DNA from: Bacillota bacterium
Lineage (GTDB): Bacteria > Bacillota > SHA-98 > Ch115 > JABLXJ01
Assembly: GCA_013178125.1 (NCBI GenBank)
Contig: JABLXJ010000018.1
Location: forward strand, 1 to 49,404
Length of the DNA: 49,404 bases
Direction: 5' to 3'
Positions 1 to 9,611 of the stretch are shown in pieces (within the stretch, counting starts at the first letter, position 1; the number at the start of each line of letters is the position of its first letter). The notes beneath the pieces were generated by a model. It did not search any database and was not told the origin of the DNA. It saw only the letters and a list, made by a program, of their open reading frames with translations. The translations under genes and the position numbers were made by a program.

Positions 1-359
1 AGGTCTCCACGTGAGTAATGCTCTGGGTGGCTAGAGAGAATCTGGCAAGATTACCATCCCGATTGGGAGCATAACTCCTGTATTGCCAATGAGTTCATCT
101 TCTGGATCATAAAGAAGTTATGCGCCCAAGGCCTGCAGGGGGCTTTTTAAAATCGGCGAGCTAGGATATAATGTTGCACATAGATGCACATAAAAGGTGC
201 CGACCGAAGGTGCTCAGCGAAGGTGCGAGCACTCTGCCAGGCCGGCATGTGGCAGCCGGTCGATTATTGCCAGCAAAGGCCAGGTAGACCCGCGCGCACT
301 GGCTCGACGGATGGGAAATATTTCTAATCGAGGGAGTGTTTGATAGAGGGTGAATCAGC
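1..359. other. Leading spacer with no supported gene
   Basis: No open frame of useful length crosses the left edge; every plus frame is closed within about 35 bases. A possible -10 hexamer (TATAAT at 167-172) lies upstream of the ACT gene but no matching -35 is seen at the usual distance, so a promoter is only suggested. The stretch around 128-150 (purine-rich then TTTTTAAAA) could be the tail of a terminator of an upstream gene, but I see no clean stem. Confidence 0.4.
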
Positions 360-707
360 ATGCATAGCAACACAGGCAAGAGCGGCAGGGATGAGGCAGG
401 CAGGAGTGCTAGAAATGATGTTGACGGCGGTAGGTCTAACAGGGCCGTGGTGAGCGTTGTAGGGAAGGATAGGATCGGGATCATAGCCCGCGTGGCGGGG
501 ATTCTCGCCGCGAACGGGGTCAACATCCTCGATATCTCGCAGACAATCATGCAGGAGTTCTTTACCATGATCATGCTGGTGGACCTTGGCCCGGAGCGTT
601 CCAGGTTTGCCAGGATTCAGGGGGAGCTCGCTGCGGCGGGTGAGGATATGGGCTTGAAGATCACCATCCAGCACGAAGACGTTTTCAATTTTATGCATCG
701 GGTTTAG
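360..707 (+). CDS. ACT domain regulatory protein
   Basis: A 115-residue protein with one ACT domain from about residue 26 to the end (core [20 protein letters not shown], then a helix around [20 protein letters not shown]). This matches the UPF0237/ACT_6 type of small stand-alone ACT protein related to the GcvR regulator; ACT domains usually bind amino acids. The first 25 residues are polar and low in complexity, unlike the family, so the true start may be later, but GAGGGTGA lies 6 bases before this ATG. It is followed after 31 bases by the UPF0210 gene, an arrangement common in Bacillota and methanogens, so the two are probably cotranscribed. The ligand is unknown. Domain call is firm, role is inferred. 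Confidence 0.85.
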   Translation: MHSNTGKSGRDEAGRSARNDVDGGRSNRAVVSVVGKDRIGIIARVAGILAANGVNILDISQTIMQEFFTMIMLVDLGPERSRFARIQGELAAAGEDMGLKITIQHEDVFNFMHRV

Positions 708-738
708 TCAAGATAGATTGTGCACCGGGGAAGGGGTC

Positions 739-2118
739 ATGAGCGAGATGAAGTTGGTTAACCTATCTCCAAGCGAGATATTCGAGACAATACGCATGGT
801 CCAGATGGAGAACCTGGATATCAGGACAATCACCATGGGGATAGACCTGCACGATTGCGCGGATCCCGAGCTCCCCCGGCTAAAACACAAGATAGCGGGG
901 AAGATTCGCCGCTGTGCCTCCAACCTCGTGGAGGTCGGGCGAGAGATCGAGCGCGAATATGGAATCCCGATAATAAATACACGTATCGCCGTGACACCTG
1001 TAGCGGATATTGGGGGAGCGCTGGATGCCGGAGGGTTCGTTGAGCTGGCTCACTGCCTGGACCGGGTGTCAGGGGACCTTGGAGTGAACTTCATAGGGGG
1101 TTTTTCGGCGCTGGTCCACAAGGGAGCCACCTCCAGCGAGCGAGCCCTGATCGCGGCCATCCCGCAGGCCCTCTCCGAGACGGAACGGGTCTGTTCCTCC
1201 GTAAATGTAGGTTCTACGCGCGCCGGTATAAATATGGATGCGGTGAGGGATATGGGCTCGATCATCAAGGGTGCGGCGGAGCGCACGGCCGGTCGCGACG
1301 GGATCGCCTGCGCCAAGCTGGTGGTATTCTGCAACGCGCCTGATGACAACCCCTTCATGGCGGGGGCATTTCATGGAGCGGGTGAACCCGAATGCGCTAT
1401 AAATATCGGGGTAAGCGGCCCTGGGGTCGTTTTAAGGGCGCTTCGCGAACACCCGGATGCCGATCTCGGCACATTGGCTGGCATCATCAAGAGAACAGCC
1501 TTTAAAGTCACCCGGATGGGCGAACTGGTTGGCCGTATCGCCGCCGAGCGCCTTGGTGTGCCATTTGGTATAGTAGACCTGTCGCTTGCCCCGACCACTG
1601 CGGTCGGCGATAGCGTAGCTGAGATCATCGAGGCGATGGGTATCGAGAGGTGCGGCGCGCCTGGCACCACTGCTGCCCTCGCGCTCATGAACGATGCTGT
1701 GAAAAAGGGCGGGGCGATGGCGTCATCATATGTCGGCGGTCTGAGTGGGGCCTTTATCCCCGTGAGCGAGGATAGCGGGATGATGGCCGCTGTCGAGGCT
1801 GGAGCCTTGACTCTGGCAAAACTCGAGGCCATGACCAGCGTTTGCTCCGTTGGGCTTGATATGATAGCCATACCGGGCGATACGCCTCCCGAGACCATAT
1901 CCGCGATAATTGCCGACGAAGCTGCGATTGGCATGGTAAATGGCAAGACAACAGCGGTCAGGATTATACCCGTACCTGGCAAGGGCGCGGGAGAATGGGC
2001 CGAATTCGGTGGCTTGCTCGGCCGCGCCCCGATAATGGAGGTGAGCCAGTTTTCCTCGAGGGGCTTTAGCTTGAGGGGCGGCAGGATACCGGCGCCGCTA
2101 AGAGCCTTGAACAACTGA
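739..2118 (+). CDS. UPF0210 (DUF711, PFL-like) family protein
   Basis: A 459-residue soluble protein of the UPF0210/DUF711 family, distantly related in fold to pyruvate formate-lyase; the usual family length is about 450. Typical stretches are seen: an early segment [14 protein letters not shown], the central [13 protein letters not shown] and [21 protein letters not shown] regions, and a glycine-rich end RGGRIPAP. I choose the ATG at 739, preceded by GGGGAAGGGG, over the TTG at 718. No reaction has been assigned to this family; it is not a formate lyase by itself and no activase lies nearby. It follows the ACT gene closely, so amino-acid responsive control is plausible. Its last 21 bases overlap the end of the convergent gene on the other strand. 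Confidence 0.9.
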   Translation: MSEMKLVNLSPSEIFETIRMVQMENLDIRTITMGIDLHDCADPELPRLKHKIAGKIRRCASNLVEVGREIEREYGIPIINTRIAVTPVADIGGALDAGGFVELAHCLDRVSGDLGVNFIGGFSALVHKGATSSERALIAAIPQALSETERVCSSVNVGSTRAGINMDAVRDMGSIIKGAAERTAGRDGIACAKLVVFCNAPDDNPFMAGAFHGAGEPECAINIGVSGPGVVLRALREHPDADLGTLAGIIKRTAFKVTRMGELVGRIAAERLGVPFGIVDLSLAPTTAVGDSVAEIIEAMGIERCGAPGTTAALALMNDAVKKGGAMASSYVGGLSGAFIPVSEDSGMMAAVEAGALTLAKLEAMTSVCSVGLDMIAIPGDTPPETISAIIADEAAIGMVNGKTTAVRIIPVPGKGAGEWAEFGGLLGRAPIMEVSQFSSRGFSLRGGRIPAPLRALNN

Positions 2119-2436
2119 GAATTGAAGAATCGAGCGGTGAATCGAGGAACTGGGTTCTGCTGGGATGGATATGCCGCCGAATTCCTCCGCCGCGAATGCC
2201 CATAGGAAGCCACCGATGAAGGCTGCTGCCGGGGGGCTGTGCACGAACTCCGCGATAATGCACGAGAACACCCCTCCGATAAACCCCAGGCATGCATCGA
2301 TGATATATTGCTCAAAGTTCGATAGCTCCTGCTTTGCCAGGTCTGCCCCGGCTCTGGCACCAAAGCCTGCGATCGCGCCGAGCAAACCGGCATTTATTAT
2401 CTCCTGCCGGAAGTCTTGTGCGTGTTCGTCCATCAT
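2098..2436 (-). CDS. Small glycine-rich membrane protein, unknown
   Basis: A 112-residue protein with two probable membrane segments: roughly residues 46-62 ([19 protein letters not shown]) and 69-88 ([18 protein letters not shown]). The glycines are spaced like a glycine zipper. The gene has an excellent ribosome binding site, GGAAGGGGGG six bases before a double ATG (2436 and 2433), which argues that it is real. It converges on the UPF0210 gene and overlaps its 3' end by 21 bases. The overall size and two-helix layout recall phage holins or small channel-like proteins, but I see no specific family signature and assign no function. Confidence 0.6.
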   Translation of the reverse strand: MMDEHAQDFRQEIINAGLLGAIAGFGARAGADLAKQELSNFEQYIIDACLGFIGGVFSCIIAEFVHSPPAAAFIGGFLWAFAAEEFGGISIPAEPSSSIHRSILQFSVVQGS

Positions 2437-2902
2437 CGCTCCCCCCTTCCAACTTGGTTAGCATTGCAGTACTACCTGTTAGTTCGCTTAGCCCTCTCAA
2501 TCTCCGGTCCTCATATGGAAACCAGGGGCAGGACCACTGGTAGAACGATGCCGCTTGAAATCCTGGCTTTATTTAAATCTATGCAGGATACGGAAGCTCT
2601 GTGTGTGGTTGATCCTGTTCGACCGAATAGGCTGGAGAGCAGGCGGGTGGAAGGCCGGGTCAGCCTGCCGCAAAACCCGTGCATGAGGCCAGGATAAGTA
2701 CCGGAGGATGGGGCAACCCGGCCTTGACACGAATAGGTGGGGGTGGTAACATTATACTAGATGCGAAGGGATTCCTGGAGCATCCGATTATAAGTTTGCA
2801 TTACGAATTCGCAGCGTTTCAGGTTCATCCAGCCCACCGAAACCCCGGTTCGGAGCATTCTTATTAACTTTAACTGTTCTACGTCAACTGTTCTACTATG
2901 AG
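2437..2902. other. Spacer upstream of peptide transporter operon
   Basis: 466 bases without a supported gene. It holds the divergent start regions of the small membrane protein gene (minus) and the peptide importer (plus). The only clear signal is the promoter at 2724-2752. A short frame from 2550 to 2697 has an ATG but no ribosome binding site and no recognisable family, so I do not call it. Confidence 0.5.
2724..2752 (+). promoter_or_regulatory. Sigma-A type promoter of the peptide importer
   Basis: TTGACA at 2724-2729, a 17-base spacer, and TAACAT at 2747-2752; a second -10 like TATACT begins at 2753. It points to the ABC importer operon whose first gene starts about 155 bases downstream. 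Confidence 0.55.
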
Positions 2903-3965
2903 GTGAGCGCTTTGGACAAGACCCCTGCGGATGAGTCGGGCGTACAAAACGGTCAACTATCTCCAGATATACTTTTGAAGGTAGAGGATCTCGCCACATA
3001 TCTTCGAACCGATGAGGGCACCGTCAAGGCCGTTGACGGGGTATCCTTCGCAATCCGGCGGCACCATGTCCTGGGAGTTGTGGGCGAAAGCGGCTGTGGG
3101 AAGAGTATGACGGCCCTTTCCATCATGCAGCTGGTCCCCAGGCCTCACGGGCGCATTCATTCAGGTCACATTTTTTATCGTAGGAACGGTGCAAATGGGA
3201 CGAATGGAGAGTTAATCGATATTGCCGTGCAGGACCCGCGCGGCAAGGTAATGCGCAGTATTCGCGGGGCCGAGATAGCCATGATATTCCAGGAGCCCAT
3301 GACATCCTTGAATCCCGTATATACCATTAGGAGAACAGATTGCGGAGGTTGTCAGGCTCCACCGGAAGGCCTCCCAGAAGGAGGCGCTGGATCTCGCCGC
3401 CGAAATGCTGGGCCGGGTGGGCATCCCAAGCCCTTCCGAGCGGATCCGCGAATACCCCCACCAGTTGAGCGGCGGCATGCGGCAGCGCGCAATGATAGCG
3501 ATGGCCCTCTCCTGCAACCCGCGGCTTCTTATCGCAGATGAGCCCACCACGGCGCTTGATGTAACGATACAGGCCCAAATCCTCGATCTGATTCGTCGTC
3601 TCCAGGACGAATATCAGATGTCACTCATGCTGATCACCCACAATCTCGGGGTTGTATGTCATATGTGCGACGACGTTGCAGTTATGTATATGGGCAAGAT
3701 CGTCGAATATGCACCTGTCCACGAGATCTTCCATGAGCCCCGACATCCTTACACGATCGGCCTCTTGAACTCAATTCCCAACATCAGGATGAAACAAAAG
3801 AGGCGCCTTGTCCCCATAGAGGGAGTGGTGCCAGACCCCTTTGACATCCCTGGTGGGTGCAGGTTTGCGCCCAGGTGCCCGCGAGCTATGGAGATATGCG
3901 GCGAAGAGCCGCGCCTCGTAAAGCTAGATGATGGGCATGAGGTGAGGTGCTGGCTATATGCGTAA
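2903..3965 (+). pseudogene. dppD: Peptide ABC transporter ATPase, DppD/OppD type, frameshifted
   Basis: Two overlapping frames together make one complete DppD/OppD ATPase of about 350 residues. The first part has Walker A (GESGCGKS) and runs to [16 protein letters not shown]; the second, one frame later, continues [14 protein letters not shown] and holds the signature LSGGM, Walker [13 protein letters not shown], the switch histidine region and the family C-terminal cysteine segment (PGGCRFAPRCP). The break is at about 3329, where one extra A follows ATT; removing it restores the family sequence exactly. The likely start is TTG 2912, six bases after GAGGTG, or GTG 2903. All motifs are intact, so this is either a recent mutation or a sequencing/assembly error. 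It couples to the next ATPase gene, which overlaps it by 8 bases. Confidence 0.85.
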
Positions 3966-5115
3966 TATGCGCACGCGTGTGGATGCGGATGATAAGCGCG
4001 CGACGAGAACGATGGCGAGCGAGCTGCGTGGTGCGACCAAGCCAGATGGCGCGACCGGGCCGCGTGACGGGATCGACTCGCGTAACAGGGGCAACCAGGA
4101 AGTGCTGCTGGAGGTCCGCGGACTCAAGAAGTATTTCCCCATACTGGGCGGGCTCTTCAGGAAACCGATAGGCTACGCGAGAGCCGTAGATGGGGTTGAC
4201 CTTTACATCCGGCGCGGCGAGACCCTGGGACTGGTAGGGGAGAGCGGGAGCGGGAAGAGCACTACCGGCATGTGCATCCTGCACCTCATCGAGCCGACTG
4301 CCGGGGAGATAAGATTCAACATGGATGGGGAGCCAATTGAGGTAAACAGCAAAACCATAAAATCCCTCAGAAAGTCGATGCAGATCATCTTTCAGGATCC
4401 ATATTCCTCCCTGGACCCCCGGATGAAGGTGCAGGACATCATAGCGGAGCCGCTCGAGGCTCAGGGAATGCGGAGCCGGAGGCAGCGGTACGAGCGGGTG
4501 GAGGAGCTGCTCAATGCCGTGGGCTTGAGTTCCCAGCATATGAGGAGATTCCCCCACGAGTTCAGCGGCGGGCAGCGGCAGCGTATCGGTATAGCTCGAG
4601 CCCTTGCCCTCAATCCCAGCCTCATCGTATGTGACGAGCCGGTCTCGGCGCTCGATGTCTCGGTGCAGGCCCAGGTCCTCAACCTGCTCGAGGACCTGCA
4701 GGCGCGATTCGGTCTCACCTATCTATTTATCGCCCACGATTTAAGCGTTGTACAGCATGTAAGCGACAGGGTAGCCGTCATGTATCTGGGCAAGATCGTG
4801 GAGATCGCTGGCGTCGAGGAGCTATTTGATAACCCGCGGCACCCATACACCGAGGCGCTCTTCTCGGCGATCCCGGTGCCGGACCCGGAATTCCAGTACA
4901 AGCAGATCATATTGGAGGGCGACATCCCGAGCCCGATAAACCCGCCCCCGGGGTGCAATTTTCACCCCAGGTGCAGGTATGCCCGGAGCATTTGCTCAAA
5001 AGAGGAACCGGTGCTGCATGAGGTGGGGAACAGGGATCACCTTGCAGCATGCCACTTCGCGGATGAGCTGGGGCTTATGGGCGTCTGGAGCGCGGGGGCG
5101 GCGCAGACGGGTTGA
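3958..5115 (+). CDS. dppF: Peptide ABC transporter ATPase, DppF/OppF type
   Basis: A 385-residue cytoplasmic ATPase, the second of the pair that powers peptide or nickel import. Walker A is GESGSGKS, the signature is FSGGQRQR, Walker B is [12 protein letters not shown], and the family C-terminal segment [17 protein letters not shown] with cysteines is present. The N-terminal 45 residues are charged and not conserved; ATG 3958 overlaps the end of the preceding gene and has GAGGTG eight bases upstream, typical translational coupling. DppF-like ATPases pair with DppD, so the frameshift in the neighbour would cripple the importer unless it is an error. Confidence 0.95.
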   Translation: MRNMRTRVDADDKRATRTMASELRGATKPDGATGPRDGIDSRNRGNQEVLLEVRGLKKYFPILGGLFRKPIGYARAVDGVDLYIRRGETLGLVGESGSGKSTTGMCILHLIEPTAGEIRFNMDGEPIEVNSKTIKSLRKSMQIIFQDPYSSLDPRMKVQDIIAEPLEAQGMRSRRQRYERVEELLNAVGLSSQHMRRFPHEFSGGQRQRIGIARALALNPSLIVCDEPVSALDVSVQAQVLNLLEDLQARFGLTYLFIAHDLSVVQHVSDRVAVMYLGKIVEIAGVEELFDNPRHPYTEALFSAIPVPDPEFQYKQIILEGDIPSPINPPPGCNFHPRCRYARSICSKEEPVLHEVGNRDHLAACHFADELGLMGVWSAGAAQTG

Positions 5116-5260
5116 ATTATGGGTTGAATTAGTATATTGAGAAGCCTTCAGGAGACAGTTGTACTGCCCTGCTTAGTGATGCAGTTGGCGATTTTTGTGA
5201 GTTTCGATGAAGATGGCTCAGGCCATTTTCATAAAAAAACAGATAGGGGGAGGTAGTTTT

Positions 5261-7090
5261 ATGAGAGCGCTTTCGAGGTTGGTTGTCCTGGTTTCCCTAT
5301 TGGCTCTTGTCTCTGTGTTGTCTTCGGCTCAAGCTTCACCTGTAAAGAATCCGGACACATTTGTCTATGTCACCATCGGTGGGCCGGACTCGCTGGATCC
5401 CGCGTACGCCTATGATACAGCGAGCGGCGAAGTTATCTACAACATGTATGATAATTTGGTAGCGTATAAGCCGGGCGATATCTCGGAATTCGTTCCCATG
5501 CTCGCAACCAGGGTCCCAACCGTGGAGAACGGCCTGGTCTCCAAGGACGGGCGCACCTACACATTCCCGATCCGCAAGGATGTGAAATTCCACAACGGGG
5601 ATGTCCTTACGCCCGAGGATGTGGAGTACAGCTTCGAACGGTCGATGATTATGGACCCTGACGGCGGGCCGGTCTGGATGCTTCTCGAGCCCCTGCTGGG
5701 CGTATCGAGCCTGAATGATCTCGCTTCGGATCTCATGGGGACTCAGATAACCTCCGACACCTTCGATAAGGTCGACAGCAAGACCCTCAATAAAATCTAT
5801 GACATGATAGACAAGGCCGTCGAGGTGAAGGGTGATAACGTAGTGTTCCACCTCAAGAGGCCCTACCCGCCGTTCATGGGCATCCTCGCGCACTCCGCCA
5901 ACTGGAGCGTGATCATAAACAAGAAGTGGTGCATAGCCCATGGGGACTGGGATGGCAAGGCGGATACCTGGGCGAAGTTCCATAATCCCCCCAAGGAAAA
6001 AACAGTCCTGTTTGATAAGGGGGTCGGCACTGGTCCCTACAAGCTCGTGAGGTGGGATAAGAACGCGAAGCAGGTCATATATACACGCTTTGACGGTTAC
6101 TGGCGTGGACCTGCTCCTGTGAAGAACGTAGTCATAAAGTACATCGATGAATTCAACACGCGCAAGTTGATGTTGCAGAACGGCGAGGCCGATATGATCT
6201 ATGTCCCCGTGATGTACCTCGACCAGGTGAAGGCGATCCCCGGGGTTAAAGTCGTGGAAAATCTGGCTGGGATGTCCAATACCGCGATCCTGTTCAATCA
6301 GACGATCCCCGTCGAGGGCAATGATGATGTTGGCAGCGGGAAGCTGGATGGCAACGGCATCCCGTCGGATTTCTTCGGCGACATCCACGTAAGGCGCGCC
6401 TTCAACTACTGCTTTGACTGGGATGCATATATCAAGGAGGTATCCCTGGGCCAGGCGCGCCAGCCCAAGGGGCCGATCCCGATGGCCCTGCCCTACTCTA
6501 ACCCCAAGCAGCCGACCTACCACCTGGATCTGAAGAAGGCCGAGGAGGAGTTCAAGAAGGCGTTTGGCGGGAAGCTCTGGGAGAAGGGCTTCAAGATGAC
6601 AATCTCCTATAACTCGGGTAATGACGCCCGCAAGGCGGGTGCCGAGATCCTGGAGGCCAACATCGAATCCGTAAATCGCAAATTCAAAGTTGATGTACGT
6701 GGCGTGGAGTGGTCGACATACCTAGATAAGCTGAGGAGTGGCCGGCAAACCATATTCTTCATGGGATGGCTGCCTGACTACCCTGATGCTCACAATTTCG
6801 TCCACCCCTACATGCACAGCAACGGCGCCTTCGCAGGTTACACGGGCGAGGCGATGCGCAAGCTTGCGCGGGAGAAATTCGATTCCCTCATTGAGCAGGG
6901 CATCGCAACCCTCGATCCCAAGAAGCGACAGGAGATCTACTACAAGCTCCAGGAGCTCGCCTACGAGGAGGCCATAGCGATCTTTACGGCTGAGCCTATC
7001 GAACACAGGGTCATGCGCGACTGGGTCAAGGGATTCACATATAACCCTGTGAGGCCGGGAGAGTTCGACTTCTACGAGCTTTCGAAGTAA
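5261..7090 (+). CDS. dppA: Peptide ABC transporter solute-binding protein, family 5
   Basis: A 609-residue extracytoplasmic binding protein (SBP_bac_5) that captures peptides or similar solutes for the adjacent permeases. The start is ATG 5261 with GGGGGAGG upstream; it gives a clean signal peptide (basic MRALSR, hydrophobic core, cleavage near SSAQA/SPVKN). There is no lipobox cysteine, so it should be released into a periplasm rather than lipidated. Family hallmarks follow: GGPDSLDPAYAYD near the mature N-terminus, the DGRTYTFPIRKDVKFHNGD segment and VGTGPYKLVRW. It lies between the two ATPase genes and the permeases, an order common in Bacillota. The solute cannot be told from sequence. 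Confidence 0.93.
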   Translation: MRALSRLVVLVSLLALVSVLSSAQASPVKNPDTFVYVTIGGPDSLDPAYAYDTASGEVIYNMYDNLVAYKPGDISEFVPMLATRVPTVENGLVSKDGRTYTFPIRKDVKFHNGDVLTPEDVEYSFERSMIMDPDGGPVWMLLEPLLGVSSLNDLASDLMGTQITSDTFDKVDSKTLNKIYDMIDKAVEVKGDNVVFHLKRPYPPFMGILAHSANWSVIINKKWCIAHGDWDGKADTWAKFHNPPKEKTVLFDKGVGTGPYKLVRWDKNAKQVIYTRFDGYWRGPAPVKNVVIKYIDEFNTRKLMLQNGEADMIYVPVMYLDQVKAIPGVKVVENLAGMSNTAILFNQTIPVEGNDDVGSGKLDGNGIPSDFFGDIHVRRAFNYCFDWDAYIKEVSLGQARQPKGPIPMALPYSNPKQPTYHLDLKKAEEEFKKAFGGKLWEKGFKMTISYNSGNDARKAGAEILEANIESVNRKFKVDVRGVEWSTYLDKLRSGRQTIFFMGWLPDYPDAHNFVHPYMHSNGAFAGYTGEAMRKLAREKFDSLIEQGIATLDPKKRQEIYYKLQELAYEEAIAIFTAEPIEHRVMRDWVKGFTYNPVRPGEFDFYELSK

Positions 7091-7141
7091 CTGTAACTGG
7101 CTGGCCGGCCGGCTGATAGAGGGCTGGTGGCCGCTTGGAGG

Positions 7142-7183
7142 GTGGAAGCCGGGATGGCCAGGCCGGATCGTCCCGGCTTCCAC
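7142..7183 (+). promoter_or_regulatory. Strong hairpin between binding protein and permease genes
   Basis: GTGGAAGCCGGGA (7142-7154) and its perfect complement TCCCGGCTTCCAC (7171-7183) form a 13-bp stem with a 16-base loop, 52 bases after the binding-protein stop. No T-tract follows, so it is more likely an mRNA-stabilising or partial attenuation hairpin that raises binding protein over permease, as known for malE-malF, than a full terminator. Confidence 0.6.
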
Positions 7184-7295
7184 TCCGGGCCAGGTCCGGG
7201 CCCAGAGATCTTCTCCCTCTTTAAGCCAAGCCTCATCCCGCGCGAGAGTAAACAAGCGTAAGCTGCGCCAGGTTTCTGCGAAGGGGCGGGTAACA

Positions 7296-8327
7296 GTGGT
7301 AAATTACATAATAAGGCGGCTCTTCCTGTTGCCGCTGGTGATCTTTGGGGTAACCATCATGATCTTTGGCCTGATGCAGTTGCTCTCCCCGTACCAACTT
7401 GTGAGCACTTACATCAGGTCGCCGGAGGAGCTTCGCAATCAGGATATAGATGCCCTCGTCAAAAAATACCATCTCGATGACCCATTTTACGTACGCTATG
7501 GCCGGTGGTTGAATAACCTGGCCCATGGGAATTTGGGCTGGTCCGAGTCGGCGAATATGACGGTAAGCGAGGCTATTGCTGCGAGATTTCCGGCCACCCT
7601 GGAGCTTGTCCTTTTTGCCGTGATCCCGGTGGTGATTGGCGGCATCCTTCTCGGGTCTTTCTGCGCGGTTCATCACAATGATCCCTATGATCATGCTGCC
7701 AGGATCTTCGCTATAGTCGGGTGGTCCCTCCCGGATTTCGTCTTTGGTCTTATTGTCCTGATGTTCTTCTACGGGGTTCTCGGGTGGTTCCCGCCCGGGC
7801 GGCTCAGCACCTGGGCGGACCAGATAGTCATGTCCAAGGCCTTTATACGATATACGGGCATGAATACTATAGACGCTATACTGAATGGGAACTGGGCGGT
7901 ATTCTGGGACGCCATTCGCCACCTGATCGCGCCCACGATAACCCTGGCCTACCTCTGGTGGGCGTTCATCATGAGGATCACGCGTTCAAGCATGCTTGAC
8001 GTATTCAACAAGGATTACGTCACGACTGCCAGGGCCAAGGGCCTGCCGGAGAGCGTGGTTATAAGGAAGCACGTCCGGCGAAATGCCCTCATCCCCGTTG
8101 CGACGGTGGCAGGGTTGATGGTGCTGGGGCTCCTGGGGGGCGTCGTTATCATAGAAAGCGTATTCGACTACAAGGGCATCGGGCTCCTGACCGCAACGGC
8201 GGCCCAGCAGCTCGATTACCCCACCGTCCTGGGCACCACCATGTTTTACGGGATGCTGCTTGTGATCGTGAACCTTGCGGTGGATATACTTTATGCATTT
8301 ATCGACCCGAGAGTGAGGCTGGAGTAA
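7296..8327 (+). CDS. dppB: Peptide ABC transporter permease, DppB type
   Basis: A 343-residue integral membrane protein of the BPD_transp_1 superfamily with an N-terminal helix (IIRRLFLLPLVIFGVTIMIFG), a long extracytoplasmic loop and about five further helices. The cytoplasmic EAA loop that docks to the ATPases is seen at TTARAKGLPESVVIRKHVRR (about residues 247-266). GTG start with AAGGGGCGGG upstream. It follows the binding protein gene after a 205-base spacer that carries a hairpin. Confidence 0.93.
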   Translation: MVNYIIRRLFLLPLVIFGVTIMIFGLMQLLSPYQLVSTYIRSPEELRNQDIDALVKKYHLDDPFYVRYGRWLNNLAHGNLGWSESANMTVSEAIAARFPATLELVLFAVIPVVIGGILLGSFCAVHHNDPYDHAARIFAIVGWSLPDFVFGLIVLMFFYGVLGWFPPGRLSTWADQIVMSKAFIRYTGMNTIDAILNGNWAVFWDAIRHLIAPTITLAYLWWAFIMRITRSSMLDVFNKDYVTTARAKGLPESVVIRKHVRRNALIPVATVAGLMVLGLLGGVVIIESVFDYKGIGLLTATAAQQLDYPTVLGTTMFYGMLLVIVNLAVDILYAFIDPRVRLE

Positions 8328-8344
8328 TATACACTCCCGGGTCG

Positions 8345-8515
8345 CGGGGGACAGGGATGGGGACCGGGGTGGAAAGAAACGGAACAGGAACCCTACCTGG
8401 ACCTGGGTCTGGGAACCAGGAGCTGGGAATTAGGAACCGGGATTAGACGAACTGGGACTAGACCTGGACCTGGAAGCGAACCTGGAAGTGAAACTGGAAC
8501 TGGAACAGGAGCGAG
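8345..8515. repeat. Degenerate GGAAC/CCTGGA tandem tract
   Basis: The whole spacer between the two permease genes is built from short imperfect repeats of the type GGAAC, CCTGGAC, CTGGGA and CTGGAAGTG. It reads as a purine-rich low-complexity tract and contains no gene of its own, although a frame is open through it. The dppC ribosome binding site lies at its 3' end. Confidence 0.7.
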
Positions 8516-8521
8516 GTTATC

Positions 8522-9385
8522 ATGTGGAGGAAGTTGGTAAGGAATCCTATATCACTGCTTGGCCTTATCCTGGTGATCTTCTTCATTTTTGTAGCCCTTG
8601 CCGCGCCCTGGCTCGCCCCGCCCAGGTATTCCGACGAGCCCTACAGAATACCAAGATATGGCTGGAGCTCAACCCCGCGGCCGCCATCGCCGGAACACCC
8701 GCTTGGGCTCACTCAAGGCCAATATGATATATACTACGGCATTGTATGGGGGACGAGGACGGCCTTCAGGGTCGGCCTCATCGTGGTGGGGGCCAGCTGC
8801 CTCATAGGGATAATAATCGGTGCCGTATCTGCCTATTACGGTGGGAGGCTGGATGAGGTGCTGATGCGGATTGTGGATATATTCTTGAGCTTTCCCTTCC
8901 TCATAGCCGCCGTGGTTCTCACTACGATCCTGGGCAAGGGCCTGGACAAGGTCATGATAGCCATGATCGCCTTCGGGTGGATGGGCTACGCCCGCCTGAT
9001 GAGAGGCAGCATCATTGCGATAAGGGAGGAGGAATATGTGCTCGCGGCGAAGGCGTGCGGGGTCCGCGACCTCAAGATAATCCTCCGCCACATCCTGCCC
9101 AACTCGATCTTCCCCGTCCTGATCCAGGCATCTATGAGCCTGGGCTCTGTTGTGATAACGGCGTCCAGCCTGAGCTTCCTCGGCGTTGGCGCGCCGGAGG
9201 GCTACGCGGATTGGGGCCAGATGATAAGCTTCGCCCGCAACTGGCTGCTCGGCACCGCCGGGAACCCCCTGGAATACTGGTATACAGTTATCTACCCGGG
9301 CCTAGTTATAATCCTGTTTGTTTTGGCATGGAACCTCATCGGGGATGCATTCAGGGATATCCTGGATCCCAAGATACGGGCGTAA
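8522..9385 (+). CDS. dppC: Peptide ABC transporter permease, DppC type
   Basis: A 287-residue permease, partner of DppB. It has the DppC-type N-terminal helix (NPISLLGLILVIFFIFVALA), a short loop with HPLGLTQGQYD, a cluster of helices and the EAA loop LAAKACGVRDLKIILRHILP (about residues 175-194). The C-terminal NLIGDAFRDILDPK is characteristic of the family. ATG start with AGGAGCGAGG upstream. It is the last gene of the importer operon; a MITE-like element with large hairpins follows immediately. Confidence 0.94.
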   Translation: MWRKLVRNPISLLGLILVIFFIFVALAAPWLAPPRYSDEPYRIPRYGWSSTPRPPSPEHPLGLTQGQYDIYYGIVWGTRTAFRVGLIVVGASCLIGIIIGAVSAYYGGRLDEVLMRIVDIFLSFPFLIAAVVLTTILGKGLDKVMIAMIAFGWMGYARLMRGSIIAIREEEYVLAAKACGVRDLKIILRHILPNSIFPVLIQASMSLGSVVITASSLSFLGVGAPEGYADWGQMISFARNWLLGTAGNPLEYWYTVIYPGLVIILFVLAWNLIGDAFRDILDPKIRA

Positions 9386-9410
9386 GGTCGGCCTTTGTGC
9401 GGAGGCGGAG

Positions 9411-9606
9411 CTAAGTGCAGGTTCCTTAATTTGTGCCAGTTTACCAGCACGTTCCGGGACTTACGGTGTTGCGCTCTGGGGACGGCGCGCTTGCGGCGCG
9501 CCTCCGTTGAAATTTGGCGCGAGGGCCTTGCCAAATTTCAAAGGCCCCGTCGCGCAAACACCGTAAGTCCCGGAAAAGCAGCGGTAATCTGCGAACTCGC
9601 ACTTAG
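9411..9606 (+). mobile_element. MITE-like palindromic repeat, copy 1
   Basis: A 196-bp non-coding element with terminal inverted repeats CTAAGTGC/GCACTTAG. Inside are nested inverted repeats: CGGGACTTACGGTG against CACCGTAAGTCCCG, the hairpin GGCGCGC-TTGCG-GCGCGCC, and TTGAAATTTGG against CCAAATTTCAA. It encodes no protein. Related copies lie at 25648-25843 and, inverted and internally deleted, at 19403-19535. No clear target duplication is seen here. The structure suits a MITE mobilised in trans or a large REP-like element. Confidence 0.8.
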
Positions 9607-9611
9607 TGTCC

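Noticed and set aside
1371-2393. A 340-codon minus frame opposite the UPF0210 gene
   Set aside because: Proline/serine-rich shadow of the real gene, covering also the small membrane gene in another frame; no start signal.
2550-2697. Short frame in the spacer before dppD
   Set aside because: ATG without ribosome binding site, no family match by eye, and it runs into the promoter region.
3320-3340. Programmed frameshift in dppD
   Set aside because: There is no slippery heptamer or stem at the break and DppD proteins are not known to need frameshifting; a simple one-base insertion explains it.
5336-6523. A 395-codon open frame antisense to dppA
   Set aside because: It lies wholly opposite a gene with clear family motifs, its product is His/Val/Ile-rich as expected of a codon-bias shadow, and it has no ribosome binding site or recognisable domain.
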